From Candidatus Thalassarchaeaceae archaeon (GTDB lineage: Archaea; Thermoplasmatota; Poseidoniia; Poseidoniales; Thalassarchaeaceae), in assembly GCA_013329905.1 (NCBI GenBank), contig DUJH01000042.1:1-14995 (forward strand): a stretch of DNA of 14,995 nt. Reading direction: 5' to 3'. How positions within the stretch are numbered: position 1 is the stretch's first letter; each line of letters begins with the position of its first letter. This document shows positions 7,533-13,049 of this stretch, in pieces. Both the position numbers and the translations under genes were made by a program. Below the pieces are notes generated by a model. It searched no databases and had not been told where the DNA came from. It was given only the letters and a program-made list of their open reading frames with translations.

Positions 7533-7566
7533 TCGCAGTCAGACTCTAATTTCTCCACTTCTGAAC

Positions 7567-7606
7567 GAATAATTCAAATCAGAGGTCAAAAGCGGGGCCA
7601 TCGGAG
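7567..7606 (+). promoter_or_regulatory. Promoter and ribosome binding site of the H-protein-like gene
   Basis: AATAATTC (7567-7574) is an AT-rich box placed to start transcription near 7597-7600. GGAG (7603-7606) stands six bases before the ATG at 7613. With the opposing box at 7525-7532, the 123-bp gap looks like a compact divergent promoter that might co-regulate the two genes. Confidence 0.4.
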
Positions 7607-7612
7607 AGAACC

Positions 7613-8113
7613 ATGTCAGAGTCCGATTACTTCGAGTTTGGAGTCGCCCACGACCGCCGTTACACGCTGGAACACCTTTGGCTTCAGCTTCTGGATGAGA
7701 AGGAAGGAACGGTGAAGGTAGGCATGTCTGAATTCATCCGTGCCGACTCCGGCGACATCGTTCGCGTCATTTTGCCTCACCCTCAGGATGCCAGCGAATT
7801 CCTCCTTGACGACGAGGGCGCACCCACCGACGGGGACGACGGCGAGACCCCTCCAGCACCCCCTTCCGGCGGTGACGAAATCGGATCCGGCGATTTACTG
7901 GTCACCATCCGCACCGTCTCCGATAGGATTCTGATCAATACACCGTTCCCTTGTAAGGTGCTGGAACTCAATGGAGAGGTCGAGGATAATGCCGACCTCG
8001 CTAATGATGACGCATACGCTGATGGATGGTTCCTCATCGTCAAGCCTCACGAATTCGATGAGGATCAATTCCTCGATGCCGGCGAGTACATCGAGTACCT
8101 GAACGAGTTATGA
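7613..8113 (+). CDS. Glycine-cleavage H-protein-like protein lacking the lipoyl lysine
   Basis: This 166-residue protein has the layout of GcvH. It opens with a hairpin YTLEHLWLQ (17-25, as in the family's 'YSKEHEWL'). TVKVGMSEFI and GDIVRVILP (33-55) follow, and the lipoyl-type hairpin half comes next. It ends with the characteristic DDAYADGWFLIVKP (132-145) and LDAGEYIEYL (154-163). A normal H protein carries lipoate on a lysine in a segment like ESVKAASDIYAP. Here the equivalent is RTVSDRILINTP (100-111), with Ser103 where the lysine should be and no lysine nearby. An acidic, proline- and glycine-rich insertion (about 67-92) splits the domain before this hairpin. It therefore probably cannot shuttle aminomethyl groups and may be a structural or regulatory relative. 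The start is fixed by GGAG upstream. It is divergent from the acyl-CoA dehydrogenase; no gcvT or gcvP is in the window. Confidence 0.75.
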   Translation: MSESDYFEFGVAHDRRYTLEHLWLQLLDEKEGTVKVGMSEFIRADSGDIVRVILPHPQDASEFLLDDEGAPTDGDDGETPPAPPSGGDEIGSGDLLVTIRTVSDRILINTPFPCKVLELNGEVEDNADLANDDAYADGWFLIVKPHEFDEDQFLDAGEYIEYLNEL

Positions 8114-8120
8114 TGTCGAA

Positions 8121-9380
8121 TCAGGGCCAGGCGAGAGCCGGCCATGATTCGGGCTCACCTTCCTGCCAATCAATCGATTCAAGCAGGGATAGCACATCCT
8201 CTGCAGTCACCAAGTCATCCTCGATTTGACGCCGGTGAAGCCAACCCTTGAGGCGACCGAGTCTGGGCCCCGCTTCTAGTTCGGTTGCCTGCATCAGGGC
8301 CTCGCCGTCGACGATCGGACGATTCCCCGCTCGTGGCGGTGGAATAGAGGCAGCAGCCTCGGAATAAGCCTCTCCGGCGGGTCCGAAATAGGCTGCAGCC
8401 TCGGCCTTCATCTGATCTGAGAGCGCCGCATTATAGCGGCGCAGCACTGTGTTTTCAGTAACGAGTTCGTCGTTCTGCAGACCATGTAAGAATGCGATTG
8501 TCCGAGCCTCGTCATTCGACAGGCGGAAGAGGCTCTTCAGGTGAGCAGCGAGGTCTGTGCCCGAGCGTGTATCCTCTCTGCATAGAATCGCCAAGTCGAC
8601 GGCTGGAACTCCCGAGAAGGGTCCATCCAGTCGAAGCGAAGTATCGCCCAAAACAGCCGAGAGCAACTCGGCATCGGCCATACGAGCCAGAACCTCGGCG
8701 CGCATCCGCCCTTGCATGACGCGCGCCAACTCAGCCCACTTTCGCTCGGATGAGACCTTCTCAAGCATCGAGAGGCTCTCACGAATCGCAGCCTCAAGGT
8801 TACCATCTAGTCTCCTTTCTCCAGCCTCACCAGCATCGAGGAAGCGGAAGGCTCGCATAATCCGCAAGCCATCTTCTCTAATCCGCTCATTAGCATCGCC
8901 AACCGCTCTGACAATCGAAGCATCGAGATCATCCCGCCCGCCGAACGGGTCGATTACCTCGCCAGTCCTCGGATCCATCGCCATCGCATTGATTGTGAAA
9001 TCTCGGCGCGACAAATCTTCGATAATATCGTCACCGAACTCGACCTTGTCGGGTCGGCGACCATCACCATAGGTGCCATCGCTGCGCAGGGTCGTCACCT
9101 CCCATGAGGGCTCAACCTGCGCATCAGAATCAGCCTGCCAAACCCCATCATCAGGAAGCACTAGGACGGTGCCGAAAGCAGCACCAACAGGCACCGTCCG
9201 AGAAAATAACTCCGCAATTTGTGCTGGCCGAAGCGTAGTAGCAATATCCATTTCGTCCGGATTGAGGCCAGATAGCGAATCTCGAACCCAGCCGCCGACC
9301 ACCCATGCATCACCCTCCGAACACAAGCGATCGAGCACCCACCGGTCGGCGGCACCCAGTCGGCTCAGCAGGTCGGTCAT
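8121..9380 (-). CDS. Class II tRNA nucleotidyltransferase (CCA-adding or poly(A) polymerase family)
   Basis: This 419-residue enzyme is of the bacterial/eukaryotic class II nucleotidyltransferase type, which adds CCA or A residues to RNA 3' ends. Its N-terminal catalytic domain has GG (29-30) and VRD (32-34). The metal-binding pair follows as PDEMDIAT (Glu43/Asp45, where the family usually has Asp-x-Asp). RRDFTINAMAMD (125-136), IDPFGGRDDLD (143-153) and EDGLRIMRAFRF (169-180), the nucleotide-selecting and RNA-binding parts, complete it. The rest is helical, as expected for neck, body and tail domains. Archaea normally have an unrelated class I CCA enzyme, so this gene suggests transfer from bacteria. 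Whether it builds CCA or acts as a poly(A) polymerase cannot be read from sequence. The start is ATG at 9380. It converges with the H-protein-like gene, with only seven bases between the stops. Confidence 0.88.
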   Translation of the reverse strand: MTDLLSRLGAADRWVLDRLCSEGDAWVVGGWVRDSLSGLNPDEMDIATTLRPAQIAELFSRTVPVGAAFGTVLVLPDDGVWQADSDAQVEPSWEVTTLRSDGTYGDGRRPDKVEFGDDIIEDLSRRDFTINAMAMDPRTGEVIDPFGGRDDLDASIVRAVGDANERIREDGLRIMRAFRFLDAGEAGERRLDGNLEAAIRESLSMLEKVSSERKWAELARVMQGRMRAEVLARMADAELLSAVLGDTSLRLDGPFSGVPAVDLAILCREDTRSGTDLAAHLKSLFRLSNDEARTIAFLHGLQNDELVTENTVLRRYNAALSDQMKAEAAAYFGPAGEAYSEAAASIPPPRAGNRPIVDGEALMQATELEAGPRLGRLKGWLHRRQIEDDLVTAEDVLSLLESIDWQEGEPESWPALAWP

Positions 9381-9468
9381 GAGCCGTCTTCACGCCGTCT
9401 AGCCATCAATCCGTCGGGGTACAACACTGATTTGACGACCAACCAAGACGCTTTGAGCAAGCATCAGG

Positions 9469-9475
9469 CATATTC
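9469..9475 (+). promoter_or_regulatory. Possible TATA box of the SerK-like gene
   Basis: CATATTC in the 111-bp divergent gap would start transcription close to 9492-9498. There is no Shine-Dalgarno, so the mRNA would be leaderless or nearly so, beginning at the first or second ATG (9492 or 9498). No equally good box is seen for the opposite gene. Weak evidence. Confidence 0.25.
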
Positions 9476-9491
9476 GTGAAGTCCTTTTGCG

Positions 9492-9911
9492 ATGGGCATG
9501 GAGGTAGAGTTGGTGCCGTTGGAAGTGCTTCGCCCGCACGAGCAAGTCATCGAACGCAAGGTCGACCAATTAGAGCGTATGACACATCGCTGGAATGCTT
9601 ACACCAAACCACTCCTCCTCGACAGGACAACTGGAACTATCCTCGACGGACACCACCGCTACCATGTCGCGCAGCGCATCGCTTTGCAATGTATTCCGTG
9701 TGTTTTGATCAACTATCTTGAGGATGAATCAATCGAGCTTGACCTTTGGCCGAATTCGGGGCGCGACTCTATCTCTAAGCAGGATGTTGTCGATGCCGCT
9801 TTGTCAGGGGAATTGATGTCCCCTAAGACGAGTCGGCATCGCCTCTCTGACCACTTGCCGCCGATTGCCATACCGTTGTCTCGATTGAGGCAACCGGCGT
9901 TCGAAAACTGA
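9492..9911 (+). CDS. SerK-like ParB-fold protein (probable free-serine kinase)
   Basis: This 139-residue single-domain protein belongs to the ParB/sulfiredoxin fold. It shows the order seen in the archaeal ADP-dependent serine kinase SerK and its relative SbnI. LEVLRPHEQV comes first (10-19, with a Glu at position 17 that may match the catalytic Glu of SerK). Next are KPLLLD (39-44) and the phosphate-binding LDGHHRYHVA (51-60). A C-terminal segment KQDVVDAALSGELMSPKTSRH (96-116) follows. If it is SerK, it phosphorylates serine to O-phosphoserine for cysteine synthesis. The length suits a stand-alone enzyme rather than a chromosome-partition ParB, which would have a helix-turn-helix domain after this fold; none is present. 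An in-frame ATG at 9498 is an alternative start. It lies between a divergent CCA-type enzyme and a convergent HEAT protein, so it is a single-gene unit. The fold is confident; the kinase activity is inferred. Confidence 0.75.
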   Translation: MGMEVELVPLEVLRPHEQVIERKVDQLERMTHRWNAYTKPLLLDRTTGTILDGHHRYHVAQRIALQCIPCVLINYLEDESIELDLWPNSGRDSISKQDVVDAALSGELMSPKTSRHRLSDHLPPIAIPLSRLRQPAFEN

Positions 9912-9925
9912 ACATTTTCTGTTCA
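9909..9925. terminator. Palindrome joining two convergent stop codons
   Basis: TGAACA-TTTTC-TGTTCA is a perfect 6-bp inverted repeat with a 5-base loop. The first TGA is the stop of the SerK-like gene, and TCA at the far end is the stop of the HEAT-repeat gene on the other strand. Placed between converging genes, it could end transcription or stabilise both mRNA ends. The stem is short and the T-run is only four bases, so function is uncertain. Confidence 0.35.
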
Positions 9926-10924
9926 AGCAGATAGTTCGCTTAGTAGGTTATTCGCCGAGGAAGCGATTAGCACATCTTCGGATTCTGTGAGCGAGTTTAC
10001 GATCTCAAGGGTCGAATCAGGGACGGGGCGCCCAATCATGTCCTCGATGAGCCGCGAGCGGAGTTCGGAGCTTCTTGACTCATCGGAGAGTAGGGAATCG
10101 CGCAGGGTGGCTGCTTCTGTGTTCCGCTCGCCCCTGAGAATTCTCTCGAGCAATGCTTCCGAGGCCTCGGTTTGGAGTTGGGCTGGTAATCCATCGACGG
10201 ATGCCCAATCCGCTTGACGCAGGGTCTTAGCGAAGCGGCTGACGAATGCTGTATCGGAATCGCTAATCCAATCGTTCAGCGATTCCGGAGATTCGGCGAT
10301 GAGCAAGGCGGCGATTCGCGCTTTTGTCTCGCCGGTTGAGGTTCCGCCGAGTTCGGCGAGGCGGGCACTCAGATTTTCAGAAAGGGGTGTAGCACTCTTC
10401 TCGATGATTGTGAGAGTTGCGTTACGAACGGTTTCGGAATCATCGTTCAGAAGTCTGAGAAGTAAATTTTCATCGACTTCCTCTCGTAGCGATAATCGAA
10501 TGACTGCGGACTTACGAACCGCTCTGTCAGCCGACTCAACCCCAGTAGTCACCGCCTCCTCGTCCAGCTCCATTCGTGACTGCCAAGCCGCCAATCGAAT
10601 GCTCGGATCATCATCTGAGCAAAGTCCTGTGAGGACAGCCAATCCCGCCTTATTGGCACGATTGGCGATACGAGCGGCTAGCAAGCGCCGCGAGTCCTGG
10701 GGTGAAGCGGCTAGCCTCTCAATGAGAGCGAGGTCCTTACTCGCTGCCCAACGATCGATTGCTTCCATCGCTTTCTCTCGGAACCATGGGTCTGGATCCT
10801 CTAGCAACTTGATGAATCCGCCGAGGGCCTCAGCATCATCCAACTCAAACAAATGCCGAACCGCTCGACGGCGCTGGCGCACATCGGAGTGATTCAACTT
10901 AGCCAGCGCAGGTCTGACACTCAT
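9923..10924 (-). CDS. HEAT-repeat protein
   Basis: From the ATG at 10924 this gives a 333-residue all-helical protein made of HEAT-like repeats. Pairs of amphipathic helices recur about every 30 residues with the aspartate turn typical of the family, for example LEDPDPWFREKAMEAI, CSDDDPSIRLAAW and LNDDSETVRNATLTI. The N-terminal two thirds are the most regular; the C-terminal part is more divergent and acidic. There is no signal peptide, membrane segment or catalytic motif. HEAT proteins bind proteins or nucleic acids as scaffolds, and in some bacteria and archaea act as lyases or chaperones for cofactors. None of these can be chosen here. A TTG-started version reaching 10996 exists, but its first 24 residues do not look like repeat sequence, so the ATG is preferred. 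It lies 81 bp downstream of the PIMT-like gene on the same strand and may be co-transcribed with it. Confidence 0.8.
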   Translation of the reverse strand: MSVRPALAKLNHSDVRQRRRAVRHLFELDDAEALGGFIKLLEDPDPWFREKAMEAIDRWAASKDLALIERLAASPQDSRRLLAARIANRANKAGLAVLTGLCSDDDPSIRLAAWQSRMELDEEAVTTGVESADRAVRKSAVIRLSLREEVDENLLLRLLNDDSETVRNATLTIIEKSATPLSENLSARLAELGGTSTGETKARIAALLIAESPESLNDWISDSDTAFVSRFAKTLRQADWASVDGLPAQLQTEASEALLERILRGERNTEAATLRDSLLSDESRSSELRSRLIEDMIGRPVPDSTLEIVNSLTESEDVLIASSANNLLSELSA

Positions 10925-11005
10925 CGCCCTCGGCACCAACAAAGTTGAGATGAACGCTCCGCCTGTGCAAACCCTGTAAATCGATTCGATTTCCAACCCG
11001 TTGGC

Positions 11006-11998
11006 TCAAGGAATGAGGTCTTCGTGTCCGCCAACCATCGGCGGCTCATCATCGTCCCAATCGCCGGGTGAATCGATGTCGATGGAGAGTAATTGCCCGA
11101 ATAGCGGCCACATCGGCTGTAGCCATTCCATCTCTGCCATCAACAATTCAAACACTGGATGCTCGACGAGGTCATCCTCCGTCGCATCCTCGTCGAGAGG
11201 CGGGATGTCTGCAGGCATCCCGCGCAGAGATTCCACCAATTCCTCAATCCTCGAAACTGTTTCATCGTCGATCTCCACGAGTTCGACGATGATGTTGATC
11301 GCGTCTTCGATATGGTCAGCGAGTGAATGTGGATTGAGCGGTCCGCGCTCGTCCTCAGAGAGATCCATCGGCCCGAACACCACATTTCCCAATTCGGTGT
11401 CCAACCAGTCATCCCCTTGCCGCTCGCGCTTGAGAAGGGTCTGCTGGATTGGCCCACCGAACGGCCCAAGTACGAACCCACCTTCTTCGACCATCCCGGC
11501 AACTGTTAGTGGAATCTCTTTCACAGCTCCAGTAATCAGCACGCGGTCGACTCGCTTCGCGAGTTCGTCCGCATCATCGAGCGCCTCCACTGGCAGCGCT
11601 CGAATCAAACCCTTTGAGTCATGAAATTCGAGACGCTCGGACGTGTGCTCAAGCACCGCCGAATGCGGCTCGACAACAGTAACCATCCCGCTCTCGCCCA
11701 CCAAATAATCGATGAGAGCGGCAAGATAACCTCCCTTCGACCCGATAAGAAGGACGTGTTGTCCAAGTTGCAGTTCTAGGTGATGAAGCAGTGTAGCAAC
11801 CATGTGAGGGGCGGAAATCATCTTTGTAGCATCAAATTCTGTAATCAAAAAAGGCACAGGTCGATCATGCCAAAACCCATCTAAGTCAAAATCGGTAAAC
11901 GACCCAACATACACTTGCTGCATCGCTTCTTCGACCTCAGGGTCTATTGGAACACCGCTCTTTCGCAGCCGCTCCAACAGGTCTTGCAAGGGGTTCAA
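11006..11998 (-). CDS. pcm: Protein-L-isoaspartate O-methyltransferase-like protein with acidic extension
   Basis: PIMTs transfer a methyl group from SAM to isoaspartyl residues of damaged proteins, starting their repair. This 330-residue protein shows the family hallmark SAPHMVATL (62-70), with the serine that contacts the substrate. SAM motif I is at 82-91 and an acidic strand end at VVEP (108-111). ITGAVKEIP (155-163) and GPFGGPIQQTLL (178-189) correspond to the typical 'TAAxxxIP' and 'PxG...QQ' elements. Motif I reads LLIGSKGGY rather than the usual LEIGTGSGY. The normal Glu and the GTGSG glycine pattern are changed, so activity may be weak or lost. The methyltransferase core ends near residue 215 and is followed by about 115 acidic residues of unknown role. 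Usual PIMTs stop at 210-230. No ATG suits the N-terminus; the TTG at 11998 is preceded by GGTGAG and gives a proper start. Confidence 0.72.
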   Translation of the reverse strand: MNPLQDLLERLRKSGVPIDPEVEEAMQQVYVGSFTDFDLDGFWHDRPVPFLITEFDATKMISAPHMVATLLHHLELQLGQHVLLIGSKGGYLAALIDYLVGESGMVTVVEPHSAVLEHTSERLEFHDSKGLIRALPVEALDDADELAKRVDRVLITGAVKEIPLTVAGMVEEGGFVLGPFGGPIQQTLLKRERQGDDWLDTELGNVVFGPMDLSEDERGPLNPHSLADHIEDAINIIVELVEIDDETVSRIEELVESLRGMPADIPPLDEDATEDDLVEHPVFELLMAEMEWLQPMWPLFGQLLSIDIDSPGDWDDDEPPMVGGHEDLIP

Positions 11999-12065
11999 CG
12001 ACTCACCACGAGCAGACTATTCCACCGCCAATCATTTGAACACGTCGCGCCCGCGTTCTCTCTCA

Positions 12066-12141
12066 GGGCCCGTGGTCTAGGGGTTATGACGTCGCTCTTA
12101 CACAGCGAAGATCACCGGTTCAATTCCGGTCGGGCCCACCA
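12066..12141 (+). tRNA. tRNA-Val, anticodon TAC, CCA encoded
   Basis: The cloverleaf folds well. The acceptor stem pairs GGGCCCG (12066-12072) with CGGGCCC (12131-12137), seven perfect pairs. The D arm spans 12075-12090 with three good pairs. The anticodon stem TCGCT/AGCGA (12092-12096 and 12104-12108) has five pairs around the loop CTTACAC, giving anticodon TAC (12099-12101), which reads GTA and GTG valine codons. The variable loop has five bases and the T arm ACCGG/CCGGT (12114-12118 and 12126-12130) encloses TTCAATT. Discriminator A12138 is followed by CCA in the DNA (12139-12141). No intron is seen. The encoded CCA does not need CCA addition for the first maturation but can still be repaired. 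The tail after it is T-rich, as expected for a 3' end. Confidence 0.95.
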
Positions 12142-12289
12142 AATAGGACACAATTGATGTTAATCTTCGATTTTGTGGAACCGATTCATTTTCAGTCCAA
12201 ATTTTGATTACGTTCAGTTCTAGAATCGGGCGTAAAACTCGGTTTAGGGCCTGTGAAAGAATCAAGAAGGACGAGGCGAGCGAGCAAAT
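12142..12289. other. AT-rich intergenic region between tRNA-Val and cinA
   Basis: This is the longest non-coding gap in the window. The first 70 bases contain short T-runs (GATTTTG, CATTTTC, AAATTTTG), which could end transcription of the tRNA in the archaeal manner. The second half holds candidate AT-rich boxes (near 12232-12248) for cinA. No stable hairpin, small RNA or ORF was recognised. Confidence 0.35.
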
Positions 12290-12976
12290 GTGGTCGAAGA
12301 GACTGCCGCGCTCGCCTCGCGGCTGAGCCGGAGACTCCGGAAGCGGGGCTGGAGCGTTGCTACCGCTGAGTCTTGTACCGGCGGACTGCTCGCTTCCACC
12401 TTCACTGATATCTCCGGCGCAACCAATTGGTTTGACCAAGGTTGGGTCGTCTACAATAACGAAGCAAAAATGCGCGAATTGGGCGTCGAAAAGAACGCTT
12501 TCGACAAGGACGAGGCGGGAGCTGTCTCGCACCAGGTTGCTCTACAGATGGCGCGTGGTGCTCGCCATCGCTCCGATGCCGAGGTTTCTGTCGCTATCAC
12601 TGGCATAGCCGGTCCGAGTGGTGCAACCGCGAAAAAGGAGGTTGGATTAGTTCACGTTGCTGTTACCGCGGGCGATCAATTCCTCGTTCGCCGCCGTGAT
12701 TTTGGTGAGAACGATCGATTGGACAACAAGAAATCATTCGTATCCTTCGCCCTACGCCTGACTCTAGAACTCCTCGACAGGGTCGATGCCGACGATGCGC
12801 GTCTAGCTGAGTTGGAAAACCGAGAGGAGAATGGCCAGCAGGTCGACACATCGAGCATGGACCCGAAATCCGAACAATGGGTTGGAAACCTGTCTTGGGC
12901 TGATGATGAGACCAAAACAGTCGCTGCGGAGATTAAGAGAGTCGACCTCGCTTCATTGACAGATTGGGATGAGTAA
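12290..12976 (+). CDS. Stand-alone CinA/PncC-type nicotinamide-nucleotide amidase
   Basis: This 228-residue protein matches the CinA C-terminal (PncC) family, which hydrolyses NMN to NaMN and so recycles NAD breakdown products. Three family motifs are present: ATAESCTGGLLAS (24-36, the active-site region), then SGATNWFDQGWVVYNNEAK (42-60) with the conserved Tyr/Asn/Lys, and AITGIAGPSG (102-111) followed by EVGLVHVAV. The amidase core normally ends near residue 165. Here another 60 residues follow, acidic and rich in Glu, Asp and Lys (about 168-228), with no known motif. The N-terminal molybdopterin-binding-like half of full CinA is absent. The GTG at 12290 is the only start that fits; a purine-rich GAAGGA stretch lies about 20 bases upstream. 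Seventy-three bp separate it from the DP1 gene on the same strand. NMN amidase function is likely by family but not shown. Confidence 0.85.
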   Translation: MVEETAALASRLSRRLRKRGWSVATAESCTGGLLASTFTDISGATNWFDQGWVVYNNEAKMRELGVEKNAFDKDEAGAVSHQVALQMARGARHRSDAEVSVAITGIAGPSGATAKKEVGLVHVAVTAGDQFLVRRRDFGENDRLDNKKSFVSFALRLTLELLDRVDADDARLAELENREENGQQVDTSSMDPKSEQWVGNLSWADDETKTVAAEIKRVDLASLTDWDE

Positions 12977-12989
12977 TCCTTTCTCGACT

Positions 12990-13004
12990 CGGCTCTATGA
13001 GCCG
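12990..13004 (+). other. Small inverted repeat between cinA and DP1
   Basis: CGGCTC-TAT-GAGCCG forms a 6-bp GC-rich stem with a three-base loop, 14 bases after the cinA stop. No T-run follows, so it is not a typical terminator. It may be an mRNA end stabiliser, a weak operator or chance. Confidence 0.25.
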
Positions 13005-13012
13005 GAACGGGC

Positions 13013-13020
13013 GATATCAT
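13013..13020 (+). promoter_or_regulatory. Possible TATA box of the DP1 gene
   Basis: GATATCAT lies about 28 bases before an inferred start near 13044, giving a very short leader to the ATG at 13050. A second box-like GATATGAC at 13033 is too close to the start. Evidence is spacing only. Confidence 0.25.
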
Positions 13021-13049
13021 CATGAGCGGTCCGATATGACCTGCAGTGG

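Noticed and set aside
7490..7558. N-terminal extension of the acyl-CoA dehydrogenase from a GTG at 7558
   Set aside because: The family N-terminus begins at the ATG at 7489, which has its own ribosome binding site, and a TATA-like box lies inside the extension.
8557..9072. 171-codon plus-strand frame opposite the CCA-type enzyme
   Set aside because: It lies entirely inside a well-supported gene on the other strand and has a serine/arginine-rich composition typical of antisense shadows.
9492..9911. ParB chromosome-partition protein
   Set aside because: Only the N-terminal fold is present, there is no helix-turn-helix or dimer domain and no parA nearby. The PKTSRH tail fits SerK-type enzymes better.
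10299..10892. 197-codon plus-strand frame opposite the HEAT gene
   Set aside because: Serine/arginine-rich shadow of the HEAT-repeat gene; no domain or start signal.
10925..10996. N-terminal extension of the HEAT protein from a TTG at 10996
   Set aside because: The added residues show no repeat character and there is no ribosome binding site; the ATG at 10924 is simpler.
11001..11624. 207-codon plus-strand frame opposite the PIMT-like gene
   Set aside because: Serine-rich low-complexity product, antisense to a recognisable methyltransferase-like gene.
12990..13004. Intrinsic terminator after cinA
   Set aside because: The 6-bp stem has no following T-run, so it is listed only as an inverted repeat of unknown role.
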